A DNA stretch of 64,000 nucleotides from Ipomoea triloba (GCF_003576645.1 NC_044919.1:22976246-23040245), one strand, 5' to 3'; shown: positions 44,430-57,628, counted from the stretch's first letter. Numbers and translations: made by a program. The notes: a model not told the origin generated them from the letters alone.

Positions 44430-44980
44430 TAGTACTGGTCGATGACTACACAGGTCTACATGGACCATTTTTCTTCTTAAGAAAAATGAAGTTAATCAAA
44501 AGTTACTAGTTCTTATGCATCAAATCCATAACTAAAATGAGCTATTAATAGTCAAAATTAAATTGGATAAATGTACGAAATTATTGAATAAGGTTATCAA
44601 AGCATTTTGTAGCATACATGGAGTTCTACATCAACTTTCAGCAACGCATACACCTCAACAAAATAGACTAGTTAAAAGAAAAAAATATGACAATCAAGGA
44701 AGTTGCCAAAGTTATGATCTTAATCGCTAAACTACCTAAAAGGTTTTAGCCAGAGGCTATCAATCCTAGGTGTTACACCCAAAACTACAATTAATGTGCA
44801 TGCTTCATAAGAGCCACAACAAGACTCCATACAAATTATGGAATAGAAGAAAACCCAACATAAAAGGTTTTAATCAGAGGCTATCATTCATTTGGTTGTA
44901 AATGTTTTGTTCATAGTAATGGTAAAAATTATTTAACAACTTTTAGTGAATGTGCAGATGAAGGTATCTCTTTAGGGTAA
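44430..44980 (+). pseudogene. Copia integrase relic (SIRE-like)
   Basis: In shifting frames: VLVDDYTGLHGPFF near 44432, HGVLHQLSATHTPQQNRLVKR near 44620, NKTPYKLWNRRKPNIK near 44820, and FGCKCFVHSNGKNYLTTF near 44900. These follow the integrase core and C-terminal end of the SIRE-type pol ([59 protein letters not shown]). Full of stops. No LTR is found with it. It lies just beyond the target duplication of the 40.5-kb element. Confidence 0.75.
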
Positions 44981-44999
44981 ACCAAGCTTAAAACACCGT

Positions 45000-47360
45000 C
45001 GAATCAACGACCTTGGTGTAGTGCTCTACGCTTTTTCATAGTCTGTGCAATGGTTGCCTAAGTCCTACAAGATGACTCACCTCTTATTTCCATTTTTCCC
45101 CCCTCAGGGAAGGATATTATCATGTCTTTTTTAGCTCGACTTTTTCTTCTTTTCTTTTTTTTTTCAACCTTCTTGCCTTTTTCATTGGGGCGTAGGGATT
45201 CACAAAAGCTCACACAAGAAAATCTCACCTTTTGTCCCATGTCATACTAAAAATTTTCCAATTTTGGGTCTTTTCATACTTATCTTTCACAACACAAATT
45301 TGTACACACTCCCACTTCGAAGTCTCCAAGATACCGAGGTCCGAGAGAATCAAGATATGAATCCATACAAGCATACAAAGAATGTAAACCTAGCTTGGCT
45401 CTATTCAATCTCCCACGGTGTAAAGGGGAAATTTCCAAACACATTCCAATAGTTAAACTTTTCACACAACATTTGAGCACATTTGGAAAATGAAATGGGC
45501 AATATCACCATATTATCATTCAAAAACATGAACATCACAATCACAAGGGGCACTATCCAATAATCAAGCAAGCACAAACTGCACCATTTCCACACTATAA
45601 AACTAACACTGACCTCGGTATTTTTAGCACACGAGTGTGGGTATGGACAACAAAGATGGTTAGGTCAAAACAATTCCATTTCCACACTTTAGGAGTGGGC
45701 ATAAGATATGAGATTTCCCCACTTTAGAATCAATGAATGGGGAAGATACAATGCACACAATCATATGCATGGTCTTTTCACACTTTATAAATGCAAAAAT
45801 GTTTCAATTTAAGGAGTAGTCAAAGAAACACTCCCTTATGTTGACATCATCAATCCCCAATTTCATGTTGCAAAAGCATCCTCCTTACTTTCACGACCCC
45901 AACACAAATTGCTTTCACTTCACAAGGGGTTAGTTGCACAAGATATATCAAAATCACATCAACAAGTGCATGGAGTATTAAGGGTACAATGTTCAAAAGT
46001 TGGTTTCAAATGTCTACACCCAACATAAGAACAAACACAAATGAAACATTAAAAGCAAATAACAACTTGCAAGGTCTATGTCTTCCCATTAATTGCTTGG
46101 AGATGCGGTGTATTTGGTGGAATGGGTGGTTTTCCTTCTTTGAGCTCAGGTGGATAGTAGAGGTGACTCACGTTCCAATAATGAGATAGTCACAAGAGAT
46201 GAACGCAGTGTTAGAAGGGGGTGTCCGCAATTGTCAAGATTGTGGTAGTCCTGGTATAGCTTGAAGTATGCCATGTAGTCGGGGTCGAGTTGAAAGGGTT
46301 TGGTTTCTTCTCCCGGGTTCTCAACCCGAGTGTTATCAAGAGTTTGTTCCTCATGTTCACCCTCCTCATTCGAAGGCAACACCACGTGATCATGGGAGAA
46401 GTCACCCACTTCATATTGTCCTAGAATCGCCCTTCTTCTTCTTTCCTCTAACCAGCCTTGTTCCATCACTCTTCTTGAAGTCATTATTTCCATTGGCTTG
46501 GATTCCTCTTTCCTTGGTTCCATTTCCCTGCAAAATCCAACAAACATAGAAACTCCACAAGAAAACACACTCTTCCCTCACTCTTCTTGTTTTTCTCTAC
46601 ACAACTTCTCACTAACTATCCAACAATAAGAACAACGAAAAATAGGAGTTATAAGCTTGGCCAAATGCAAAAGATACCCTTCATTTATAGTCAAAAGAGC
46701 GTTTGAAAGGCATCTTTGCAGCAAATACACCTTATTCTTAGCTTTAAAGCAAAAGAGGGAAAGATTCCTCTTGAAAAGTGGCTTCCTTCTCAAAATTCTG
46801 CACTGGTTCCTTTACACGAACACCACCACGATCATGGCAAGGTTCGTGCAGGCTATTATTCTGCTAAAAAATTCCTAGGAGCTGCACGAGTGTTTTACGA
46901 TCATGGGGCGGTCATGTACAAACTTTAGAGAGCTGCATGATCACAATAACAATCATGGTCAATCTCGTGGTAAAAGCCTGGAGAGTTGCACGATTGTGGC
47001 ACTCTCGTTGCGTTCCCAACAGTTCAATTCATGATTTCAAAATGAACTTTGCAATTGTAAAGCACAAAAAATTGTCATACACACAAATGAACCAAAAGCA
47101 AAGCAAACCCTTGGGTTGCCTCCCAAGAAGCTACATTTAACGCCTTTAGCCCGACGCAACTAATGCTCATCTGTTGTCCCTCTTTTTAATTTTGTTTCCT
47201 CTCTTTTTTCTCTCTTCTTTTTTTTTTTTTCAACACTTTTTCTCATTTTTGTTTACTCCTTTTTCCAATTTTTCCATTTTTTATCTCTTTTTTTAAACAT
47301 CTTTTATCACTTTTTTTCATTTCATTTTCTTTTCATATCTCTTTTTTCAATAGACATCCC
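45000..47360 (-). mobile_element. 3' region of an Athila/Tat-like gypsy element
   Basis: Downstream (minus sense) of the pol relic. The minus strand at about 47105-47155 reads GCGTCGGGCTAAAGGCG and then CTTCTTGGGAGGCAACCC, a motif that I recognise from many plant Athila/Tat elements just after pol. A long pyrimidine tract on the plus strand (47180-47340) is purine-rich in element sense. Further on are GC-richer repeats (46800-47000), a TATA-like CTATAAATG near 46688, a small ORF and, near 45680-45730, AAAGTGTGG-type motifs common in these spacers. The end of the element, and whether part of this is LTR, is not resolved. Confidence 0.5.
46146..46520 (-). CDS. Small ORF downstream of the Athila/Tat-like pol, unknown
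   Basis: 124 codons from MEPRKEESKPMEIM at 46520. The frame is open further upstream to 46568, but GATTTTGCAG just before 46520 looks like a splice acceptor, and a CTATAAATG TATA-like box lies about 165 bases upstream, so I prefer this ATG. The product is charged: a basic WLEERRRR patch near residue 25, an acidic middle (PSNEEGEHEEQ) and LDPDYMAYFKLYQDYHNL near residue 90. No membrane segment or known domain. Tat-type elements often carry extra ORFs after pol, so an accessory element protein is possible; a chance frame is also possible. Confidence 0.35.
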   Translation of the reverse strand, partial: EPRKEESKPMEIMTSRRVMEQGWLEERRRRAILGQYEVGDFSHDHVVLPSNEEGEHEEQTLDNTRVENPGEETKPFQLDPDYMAYFKLYQDYHNLDNCGHPLLTLRSSLVTISLLERESPLLST

Positions 47361-47375
47361 AATCATCCAAGTAAA

Positions 47376-49334
47376 TCACTTCCACATCCTCGGTTGGTTC
47401 ACACCATGGTATATCTTCACTTGTTGACCATTTACTTTAAAAACTCCCTTATCTAGATGCAATATCTCCAAAGTTCCACATTGAAAAACCTTCACAACTC
47501 TAAACATATCGGACCACCTTGATTTAAGCTTTCTGGGAAATAGTCTCAACCTCGAATTATAGAACAAAACTTGATCGCCAACCGCAAATTCCTTTCCCTT
47601 CTTCACATGTATATCATGGTATTTCTTGGTTCTTTCTTTGTAATCATTTGAGGTCTCATCGGCAAACTCCCTACATTCATCTAATTGCCATAACCTTTCT
47701 TTCCCGGCCAAGTGCAAATCTTCATTCAACTTCTTTAGAGCCCAATATGCTCATTGCCCAATTTCCACTAGGAGGTGGCATGCTTTCCGATAAACCAATC
47801 TATACGAGGATGTTCCAATGGGTGTTTTGTAAGCGGTCCGAAAGGCCCACAAAGCATCTTCAAGCTTCTCTACCCAATCACGTTTATGCATTTCCACTAT
47901 TTTTTTTTCTTAAAATGATCTTTGTGTCCTGGTTTACATTTTCAACTTGGCCACTAGATTGAGGATGGTAAGGAACACCCCCACCCTTTATGTTGCACTC
48001 CATGCCTTTGATGGAACTTTGTCATTGGAACATTTCAGAAGTGGCTCGCCCGATCACTTATTATCACTCTTGGAACCCCAAATCTTGCAAAAAGTCTTTT
48101 GAGAAACTTTATCACACTTCGGCCATCATTGGTATGAAATGCTTCGGCTTCTACCCACTTGGACACATAGTCAACCGCCACCAATATGTATTTGCATCCT
48201 CTCGCTTCTAGAAATGGCCTTACAAAATCTAATCCCCACTCGTCAAAAACCTCACAAGCCAAGATGAATGTTCGATGCATTTCATCCTAGCTTGTGACAT
48301 TTCCAACACATTGGCACTGATCACAAGTTTGAACACAATTTTGAGCATCTCTAAATATTGTTAGCCAATAGAATCCGACTTCCAACACTTTTCTTACCGC
48401 ACGGTTGGCCGAATGATGGCCATCGTAATTCTCTCTATAGCACTCTCCTATAATCACATGCCCTTCTTCTTATAGGATACATCTTCTAATGATTTGGTCC
48501 GCACACCTAGAATCGGTAAGGTTCATCCCAAAAGTAGTATTTTGCCTCGGCCTTCAACTTCCTTCTCTAATGCATACCAAGGTGGTTCGGTAAAGTACTC
48601 TACCTACCAAGAAATTTGCAATGTCGACATACCATGGGGTTGTGGACACCTTGAATAACTTTTCCTCTAGGAAATACTCTTGGATATCACTTCTAACTTC
48701 TTGCACCACTTGATGTTCAAGTAGTAACAAGTGAACCGTGGCTCCATTTTCGACACCCTTTCTATCAACAATCTTCAAATCAAACTCTTGGAGAAGCAAA
48801 ATCCATCGGATTAGACTTGGTTTGGCTGCCGACTTAGACATCAAGAACCGAATAGTGGCATGATCCATGTGCACTACTACCACTTGACACATCAACAAAC
48901 ACAATAGCTAAGAGTTTCTTTTTGGTGGTGGTGTAAGCTTGTTGAGTCTTGGTGAGAATCTAGCTTGCATAAGCAATTGGTTGAAATATTTTATCTCTCT
49001 TTGAAAATTTTCTCCAAGCATAACTCCATCCGCGAAATTACTTGCATCGCGCATCAATTCAAATGGCTCTCACCACTTTGGTACAACAAAAATCGGTGCA
49101 CTAACTAATTTGTTCTTCAAATTGTCAAACGCCGCCAAACACTCATTATCAAATTCAAACTTGGCATCTCTCTCTATAAGCTTGATGAGAGGCATTGTTA
49201 TTTTCAAGAAATCCTTGATGAACCGCTTATAAAACCCCACATGCCCCAAGAAGCTCCTAAGAGTAGTCATGGAGTGAGGTGGGGGTAAACTCTCAATCAC
49301 GGATGCCTTTGCATAGCCCACAGCAATCCCTTTC
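47376..49334 (-). pseudogene. pol: Athila/Tat-like gypsy pol relic (RT end, RNase H, integrase)
   Basis: Minus-strand blocks in order: RT C-terminal part from 49334 (KGIAVGYAKASVIESLPPP, then RSFLGHVGFYKRFIKDF and NKLVSAPIFVVPKW); RNase H region 48904-48554 ([35 protein letters not shown]); integrase core 48280-48035 ([47 protein letters not shown]); and the integrase C-terminal domain 47729-47376 (YKERTKKYHDIHVKKG, DQVLFYNSRLRLFPRKLKSRWSDMFRVVKVF). These match the Athila branch of Ty3/gypsy. Frames are broken between and within blocks. The upstream part (gag, protease, most of RT) is cut off at 49334 by insertion of a family-X LTR. Confidence 0.85.
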
Positions 49335-49934
49335 TGTGACACCCCAAAAATTTCACGCTGAGATAGGCATAAACTTAATATAAAAGCTAGCAATCTCAGA
49401 ACTAACAACATAATAAAGCGGAAGCATACTAGTACTCAAAAGGGTGTCATGCCACATCTAGGCAAATCTGAACCTAGATGCATGCACAAGCTAAAAATCC
49501 ACAATACTAATCGATCAATGTAAACATAACTGAAATAGTCAATACATAAACATAGTCTGGGGCACACAGGCCTGAAAAACATCTAAACAGATCACTAGAC
49601 TAAGCATAAGGTGAGGTAGATATATCTCTAGTGCACTCTCGGCTCAGTCTACTCCATACTTGGAAAACAGTTAGAAAACCATTAGTAAAGAAATGCTAAG
49701 TAATAAACCACTCACACTCGTGAGAAATACATCATATAGCATAGGTTGTAAATAGGTTTACACACGCATATAGAATATACATGCCAACGAAACTGTTCTT
49801 TATTTCAAATCAGATAACTCAACAACGACAAGCTGAATGAATCACAAACTAAAGACTTTTCCAAATGAATCCGATATCAAGTAACGAATGCATATGACAA
49901 CAGTTCTATAACAAGATACCAACTAAGTCATAAG
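49335..49934 (-). mobile_element. Family-X LTR fragment interrupting the Athila-like pol
   Basis: Begins TGTGACACCCC and is homologous to 8777-9380 (shared TAAACTTAATATAAAAG, ATAAAGCGGAAGCA and TGCCACATCTAGG-type text). It enters the Athila-like RT at codons for KGIAV. It is itself broken at 49935 by the SIRE-type element; the rest must lie beyond the window. Confidence 0.8.
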
Positions 49935-51618
49935 TGTTAGGAACATCATGTAATAGGTTTTGATGATACCAACTGTTAAGTAGAAATCCCCAAGTCTCGA
50001 TACATAGGCAAAACGCTGTAAGTTCGACAAGTAAACCAAGAGCGAAAATACAACCGGGTAACTTTGAGCTCAACTCGGAAAATATTTAAGCTTAAGGTAA
50101 ACCTGTTTGAACATCTTAGAAGTCTCGTGTTGTAATCATATAGACAGATCAGAAGAAAGCATGGGACAACTCTGGAGGAATAAGGGTCTGCGAGACATCA
50201 ACTAAGTCTCGAGACATAAGCAGAGTTCGAGAGGTAGGACCTCTCGATACAGCTATCTAGTTCGAGACATAAACAGAGTTCGAGAGATAGACCTCTCGAT
50301 ATTTGAGTACGAGACATCAAGCAATCAAGATATCAACCTTGGTCTCGATACACTAACAATTCTCCAACAAAGCTGAATGACGGTCAGGAAGCATACTTAA
50401 AGCTTGGAGAAGAAGAATATCATGAAGATAAAATAATGAAGAGGTGCCGAACGTGAAGATTTCAAAATGGGCGGAAATGGATGACACGTCTGATTTCCAC
50501 CACAAACGGTCAAAAGGTGCACCAATGCTGAAGTGGTCTGATTCCCTACAAACAAGGAATAATGGGAATATAAAAAGAGTAACTTTTACCAAAAGACGAA
50601 AGTGGAGCATGGACTCAAGAAAGTGAACTATGGAATATTCACTACAAGACAAAGAGGTTCAAGTTACAAGATCACCACTCCATGAAATATGCTGAAAATA
50701 TGCAAGACCCATGATCAGCATGGGAGACAAATTTCAAACGGAATAGTTTTCCCTCCAACAGAATTATTCCTCTACTCTCATATATAAGGACGTGAAGACA
50801 CAAAAAAAAAAAATAAATAAGTTCGGGGGTTAACCAGTTCGAAATTCTTAAGAGGTGTCTGTCTAAAACGTTCAAGTGCAAGTTCTTAACTTGGAATATC
50901 TTCCTGATATTCAAAACAGCGAGAAAACACATCTTAGTGTTTGAGAGAGTTACAAAGCTTAAACTGTTATATATCTAGAAGGTGACCGAAGCTGCTCTAC
51001 ATCGAAGTTGATTCAACGATAGCTTATGGTCAGATTGGAGCCTGTTACATTCAACTGTGACAACCAAAGACACCTTGCTTTGGATTAAGCAAGAGAGGTG
51101 GAGTAACCTGGCAGCTGTCCGAGTGAAAGAAACCTGAGGCTTGACGCGGGCTTGGTGATCAAAGGTCAAGTGCTCGAGAGGTGGAGTAACAAGAAGCGGG
51201 GCGAAAAACCTGAGGCTTGAGGCGGGCTTCGTGATCAAAGCTCAAGCGCTCGATATTGTACTAAAAGGGAAGTTTTTAGTGCAATCCTTCCAGGGAGTTT
51301 CTGGAAGAAGAGTGGACGTAGGCGGGTTGGCCGAACCACTTAAAAATCTCTCTTGCATTTACTTACTGCTTTTATCTCTCGCTAACCTCTCGATTGCACT
51401 GCATATAAACACACTTCTCGAACTAACTCAAACTCGTGCTAACTAAAAGGGGATAACATTTCCGCTGCGCATAAAACTTTGTCTTCACCTCGTGAGGTAT
51501 CAAACCTAAACATCCTAAGTTCAATACACACGAGAGGTCGAAAAGATTTGCAAAAACTTATACAAGTCTATTCACCCCCCCCCCTCTAGACTTGTACCCC
51601 ATCCCCTTGGGACCAACA
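49935..51618 (+). repeat. 5' LTR of the SIRE-type element
   Basis: TGTTAGGAACATC to GGGACCAACA, 1,684 bp. A likely TATA box, TATATAAGG, is at 50781. Between 50190 and 50335 there are several CGAGAGGT/ACCTCTCG inverted pairs. At about 51125-51250 a unit of roughly 57 bases (CCTGAGGCTTGANGCGGGCT) is tandemly duplicated. Confidence 0.92.
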
Positions 51619-51620
51619 AT

Positions 51621-51632
51621 TGGTATCAGAGC
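51621..51632 (+). other. Primer-binding site of the SIRE-type element
   Basis: TGGTATCAGAGC two bases after the LTR end. Complementary to the 3' end of initiator tRNA-Met. Confidence 0.92.
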
Positions 51633-51733
51633 AAGTTCTCTGATCGATATAAACCTTTGTTTATATTGCCTAGAGATCCTTCTTTGAAAAACCTTTTGAA
51701 AATATTTTCAAAGCACGAGATAAAATTTTAAAA

Positions 51734-54108
51734 ATGGACAGCATGTTGTCGAGACATCTTCTCTTTGATCTTAGCAGGTTCGATGACTGGAAAACACGCA
51801 TGCTTGCGTATCTATCAGCCCTCCATGATGAGATGGCCGAAGTTATAACATCTGGACCAGTCAAGATCANATGGATAGCATGTTGTCGAGACATCTTCTC
51901 TTTGATCTTAGCAGGTTCGATGACTGGAAAACACGCATGCTTGCGTATCTATCAGCCCTCCATGATGAGATGGCCGAAGTTATAACATCTGGACCAGTCA
52001 AGATCATGATGGTAAACACGGCTGCTGAGCAAACCAGAGATACACCAAAGTATGTCCCCAAACCTAGGGAAGAATGGACAAGTGATGACAGGAAGAGAAA
52101 CAACTTGGACAACATTGCCAATGATATTCTCTTCAGAGCTATAGACGAAACCATCTTTCCAAAAGTAAGAAAGTGCAAAACGGCGAAAGAGGTATGGGAT
52201 ACTTTGATGTTAATTGGTGAAGGTGACGAACAGGAGAAGGAGAACAAGCTCACCGTGGCCATGAAGAAATTCGAGGACTTCAAGATGAAGCCAAGGGAAA
52301 GCATCGACAGCATGGAATCTCGTTTCATGAAGCTATCAATAGAGATCAGTGATCTCGAGAAGGAGATTCCACAAAAAGAGCTAAACCTGAAGGTCTTACG
52401 AGGCCTTACCAAGGAGTGGGAAATGAAGGTGATCACAATGCGTGATCACAGGGACTTGAAGAACACCACAACCGACCAACTATTCAGAGATCTCAAAGCC
52501 TTCGAATTTGAGATGTTTCCGAGAGATGAGGACGTGGTGGACAGACGGAATGTGGCACTGGTTGCGGACCAACCAACCACCTCCTCAAGGTCAGATCCTA
52601 ATCCCACTGATTTTTTATCTGACGAACAGTTTGCTTTCTTCATAAGAAAATTCAGGAAGTTCATGAAGAAGACACCGGAAAGCAATACAAGTTCACCTTC
52701 CTCCTCAAGAAGGAAAAATGAGAAATACACATCCAGAGGAATGGAGGAAGAAGATCAAGGTCTATGCTACAACTGCAGGAGACCGGGGCACTTCAAGGCT
52801 GACTGTCCTTACCCTAAGGTAAGCAAGTATCAAGGCCTAGAAGGCAGGAACTCCAGGAGAAAGGAGGAACCTAAAGAGAAGCCAGCACAAAGTGGCTTCA
52901 AGGGAGATACAAAGAAACATCTGCGCAGAAAGGCGCTTGTTGCTGAGGAACTCGAGAGAACAATCGAGGAGTCCGAGACGTCGAGCTCCAGTGAAAGCAG
53001 CAGCAGCTCAGAGGATGAGAGGGGGCTCATCTGCTTATACACCGAGGAAGAAGAGAATCAATGCCTAATGGCCATTGACAATGAGGTAACCTCTACTTCC
53101 ACATCTCGCTGCTCTACTTCTACCTCTCGTTGTTCTTCTTTCAGAAGCGATGAAGATCCCTTTGAGATGCTTGAAACATTTAAAAGGGATCTCGCAGTCG
53201 CTAATAGCACTCATGCCAAAATCAGGGAAGAAAACAGCAAGCTAACTGCTGAAAGAGATATGCTTAAGAACATCTCGAAAGAGAATTCAGAGCTAACTCT
53301 CAAAGTAAGTGAGTTAGAAGCTAAAGTAATCCTACTGACTGAAGAGTGCAAAGCTCGAGAGACGAGAGAGCTTAATCTTAGAAAGGTCATAGCATCATAC
53401 ACTAATTCCTCCAAAGCTATGGAGAAAATGGTGAATGATCACAGACCTACAAGTGATAGAACCGGTCTAGGGTTCCATCGAGACCATCTCTCGAGAAATA
53501 AACAGACCAACGGTTTGGGAACTTCAAGAAATGGAGGATCTCAACCCAAACCAAATAAAGGTCATAAAGGACCAACAGAAAAGACCAGGGTAGCTATTCA
53601 TAAACCGTCCCTATACACCAGAAATGGAAAGTATAGGAAAGCTACGAAGAATGGCCGAGTAAACAATATCGAGAGATCACCTTGCTATCTCTCGCAAGGC
53701 CATTCCAAGTACAAAAAGAGCTACATTCCATATAATGCGCCTCAAGGAAAATATGGAAGGTCTGAGATCCACATAGTTAGGAACTCACGGATGGAGAAAG
53801 GCAGACTCTATCCATCTAGTGAGAATTGGTCATCGAATCACAATTTCTGGAAGAAACCTCACTTTCAGCAATTTCACATGACCAAACAGCGTATGAAAGG
53901 CATGGTGCATAAGCCGGTCGAAAAGTCTCTACCTAAGTTGATTTATGCACCAAAGAGGCCTAAAACATTTGCTAGCATTCCTTATGATTATCAAACGTAC
54001 AATGGCTACATTGCGCCTAGGCCTGGAATATTGGGCATAAGGTATAAATGGATGCCTAAACTCACTAACCCACCAGGACCCAAAGTTTGGGTACCTAAAC
54101 TTGCTTAA
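51734..54108 (+). CDS. gag: SIRE-type gag, 745 codons (after collapsing a gap-edge duplication)
   Basis: The start codon appears twice (51734 and 51871) because 136 bases are repeated around a single N at 51870; the uninterrupted frame is 51871-54108. The protein starts MDSMLSRHLLFDLSRFDDWKTRMLAYL. The capsid region covers residues about 1-220 (LRGLTKEWEMKVITMRDH near 170). A CCHC knuckle CYNCRRPGHFKADC is at residues 299-312. A Ser/Glu-rich acidic stretch is near 370-390, and a coiled coil (heptad-like, with EENSKLTAERDMLKNISKEN) at about 440-510. The basic Asn/Lys-rich tail runs to 745. This length and order are typical of SIRE gag, which assembles the particle. It ends in TAA at 54106-54108; pol is in another frame. 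Confidence 0.9.
51870..51870. other. Assembly gap with 136-bp duplicated edges
   Basis: One N. The 136 bases before it (51734-51869) and after it (51871-52006) are identical except for one base. Most simply explained as overlapping contig ends joined without merging. Confidence 0.85.
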
Positions 54109-54113
54109 TTGCC

Positions 54114-57100
54114 TTGCAGGACACCAGGGACGTGTGGTTCATTGACAGTGGATGTTCGAGACATATGACGGGAAATCTAACACTGCTAGAGAACATCCAA
54201 CCTATCGAAGGTCCCTTGGTGACATTTGGCGACAACGAGAAGAAGGGACGCACAAAAGCTGTTGGTGAAATTCAAAAGAATGAGCTGGATATTAAGGGAG
54301 TATCCTACGTTGAAGGGCTCAAGTTCAATCTCCTTAGTACAAGCCAGTTCTGTGACAAAGGCTACAAGGTTGTCTTCACCAAAAGCAAATGTCAGATTAT
54401 GAGCGAGGAATCTCTCGAAGTCGTCTTGGAAGCAGCAAGGAAAGGAAACATGTACATAGTGGATTGGAGGTCTGCAAAACCATCCCTATGTATGCTAGCA
54501 AGAAGCAAGGAAGATTTATGCTGGGATTGGCATAGTAAGCTTAGTCATCTGAACTTCAAGACTATCAACAAGCTTACTAAGAGGAACCTAGTGGAAGGAC
54601 TGCCCAAAGTGACGTTTCGAAAGGATAAAATTTGTGAGGCATGTCAACGTTGCAAACAGATCAAATCCTCCTTCAAGAGCAAAGCCGAGACATCATCCAC
54701 TAGACCATTAAGTCTTCTTCACATGGACTTATTTGGCCTAGTGGATCCACCCAGCATAAAGGGAAAGAAGTACACTCTTGTGGTAGTAGATGACTACACA
54801 AGATTCACATGGACCGTGTTCTTAACCAAGAAAAGTGAGACAAAAATTGCCCTGCTAAATCTTTTGAAGCAAGTTCAAGTTGAAAAGGATGTCTCGATAC
54901 TAAAGATCCGGTCAGATCAAGGTGGAGAGTTCATAAATCAAGTAATCGAGAGCTACTGCAACGAGAACGGGATTCATCATCAACTGTCAGCTGCTCGAAC
55001 GCCTCAACAAAACGGGGTTGCTGAAAGAAGGAATAGAACTCTCAAAGAAGCCGCAAGGACCATGCTCTCGCAAGCCAACATATCACAAGGATTTTGGGCA
55101 GAAGCAATCAACACAGCGTGCTANNNNNNNNNNNNNNNNNNNNNNNNNNNNNNNNNNNNNNNNNNNNNNNNNNNNNNNNNNNNNNNNNNNNNNNNNNNNN
55201 NNNNNNNNNNNNNNNNNNNNNNNNNNNNNNNNNNNNNNNNNNNNNNNNNCGGTCAGATCAAGGTGGAGAGTTCGTTAATCAAGTAATCGAGAGCTACTGC
55301 AACGAGAACGGGATTCATCATCAACTGTCAGCTGCTCGAACACCTCAACAGAACGGAATTGCGAAAAGAAGAAACAGAACTCTCAAGGAAGCTGCAAGGA
55401 CCATGCTATCGCAAGCCAACATATCACAAGGATTTTGGGCAGAAGCAATCAATACAGCGTGCTATACCCAAAATCGGTCCTTGATCGTGAAAGGAGTTGG
55501 AAAGACTTCATATGAGTTGTGGAATGGAAGAAAACCGAATGTAAGCCACTTCCACACATTCGGGTGCAAATGCTATATCCACAACAATGGGAAGGCTCAA
55601 CTAAGGACGTTTGAAGAAAAGGCAGATGATGGAGTATTTCTGGGATACTCATCGACAAGCAAAGCATTCAGAGTCTTCAACAAACGGAGTTTGGTGGTTG
55701 AAGAGTCCATACATGTTACCTTTGATGAAAGGGCATCGACAGATCAACCATCAAAGACAACGGAAGCAGCTGAGGAAGATCAGCCACAGTCTATCGAGAG
55801 ATCAAACTTACCTCTCGAAGACAAGCAGTCGATAGCTCGAGACGTAGCAGAACTCCAGTCAGATTCAGATGATGAAGAATCTACCAAGAAGAAAGCACCT
55901 GACTCAGTTGATCCAATCCAGATCATAGATGTTCAAACCACATCTCAACCTTCAATGGAAGTATCAACTGAAGAGCCACAACCCGACCTAAGATGGCTGA
56001 GAAGTCACCCTGCTGATCAAGTGATTGGAGATGTACGTGACAGAGTTCGAACCAGATCAGCATACAGAGAAAGCATGTTTGCTTGCTTTCTATCTCAAAT
56101 AGAGCCTAAGGTGATCGATGAGGCTCTATGTGATCCAGATTGGGTGCAAGCCATGCAAGAGGAACTTCATCAGTTTGAGCGGAACGATCTTTGGGAACTA
56201 GTTCCGAGACCTCATCATCAAAATGTCATTGGTACAAAGTGGGTTTTCAGAAACAAGATGAATGAGGATGGAGTTATTGTTAGGAACAAGGCCAGACTTG
56301 TTGCCAAAGGCTATTGTCAGGAGGAAGGAATAGATTTTGATGAAACATTCGCTCCAGTGGCACGTCTCGAAGCCATACGCATCTTTCTTGCATATGCCGC
56401 CTTCAAAGACTTTAAGGTATATCAAATGGATGTCAAGAGCGCTTTTCTGAACGGACTTCTCGAAGAAGAGGTGTACGTTGAACAACCTCCGGGTTTCTTG
56501 AAGGACGTGGGAGCTGACAAAGTATACAAATTGAAGAAGGCACTTTACGGCTTAAAACAAGCTCCGAGAGCTTGGTATGATACATTATCCTCTTTTCTAC
56601 TTCAGTGTGGGTTCACCAAAGGCCTAGTGGACAAAACATTGTTTAGAATTAAGGACGGGGATCACATCTTATTGGTGCAAATCTATGTGGACGATATCAT
56701 TTTTGGAAGCACCAATCCAGACTTGTGCGAGAAGTTCTCCAGATTGATGAAAGGGAAGTTCGAGATGAGCATGATGGGAGAACTAAACTACTTCCTTGGA
56801 TTACAAGTGCGACAGCTTAAGGAAAGCATCTTCATCAATCAGGAGAAATACACCAAGGATCTGCTCAGAAAATACAATATAGAAGGGAAATCCTCGGTCA
56901 AAGTACCCATGGGAACCTCTCTACGTATCGATGTCGACAGTGAAGGTCGAGAGGTCGATCAAACTACATATCGAGGTATCATCGGATCTCTTCTCTATTT
57001 AACTGCTAGTAGACCAGATATATCCTTTGCAGTAGGTGTATGTGCTAGATTTCAGGCAAGTCCTAAAGAAAGTCACTTAAATGCATCTAAAAAGATCCTT

Positions 57101-57628
57101 AGATATCTCAAAGGTACGCAAAGTGTTGGACTTTGGTATTCGAGAGGTGGATCTTTCGAACTTATGGGCTACTCAGATGCGGACTTCGCCGGCTGTAAAA
57201 TAGATCGAAAGAGCACATCAGGGACATGTCAGTTTCTAGGTGGAAGACTTGTCTCATGGTTTAGCAAGAAACAGCATTCGATAGCTACAAGCACCGCTGA
57301 GGCAGAGTATGTAGCAGCTGGAAGTTGCTGTGCTCAGATTTTGTGGATGAAGCAACAATTACTGGATTATGGTGTTGAATGTAAAGAGGTTAAGATTATG
57401 TGTGATAACACAAGTGCCATAGCTATCACTCAGAATCCAGTATTACATTCCAGGACGAAACACATTGATATCAAATATCACTTCATCCGAGACCATGTTG
57501 AGAAAAAGGACATAACTTTGGAATATGTTGCGACGGAGGAGCAACTTGCAGATATTTTCACAAAAGCGTTAAGTGAGAATAGATTCTCTCAACTAAGGTT
57601 AGAATTGGGAATGATAGAATTGGGATAA
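54114..57628 (+). CDS. pol: SIRE-type pol (protease, integrase, RT, RNase H), open except at a gap
   Basis: Starts 6 bases after the gag stop in a different frame ([13 protein letters not shown]), so expression needs frameshifting, reinitiation or splicing, unless the assembly is wrong here. Protease DSG is at 54144. The integrase zinc region is [14 protein letters not shown] to CEACQRCKQ; the core has [14 protein letters not shown] and RSDQGGEF. N gap 55124-55249 is bracketed by a 215-base near-repeat, so the integrase is duplicated in the assembly. RT has [66 protein letters not shown] and an intact YVDDI (56684-56698). RNase H has [31 protein letters not shown] and [15 protein letters not shown]. 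It stops at 57628. All catalytic motifs that I can see are intact. Confidence 0.92.
55124..55249. other. Assembly gap (126 N) with 215-bp near-duplicate edges
   Basis: 54909-55123 and 55250-55464 are both 215 bases and align throughout, with about fifteen differences. That is more than sequencing error and suggests that two different SIRE copies or haplotypes meet here. Confidence 0.85.

Noticed and set aside
51871..53414. Minus-strand open frames opposite SIRE gag
   Set aside because: Antisense shadows of a long intact gag frame.
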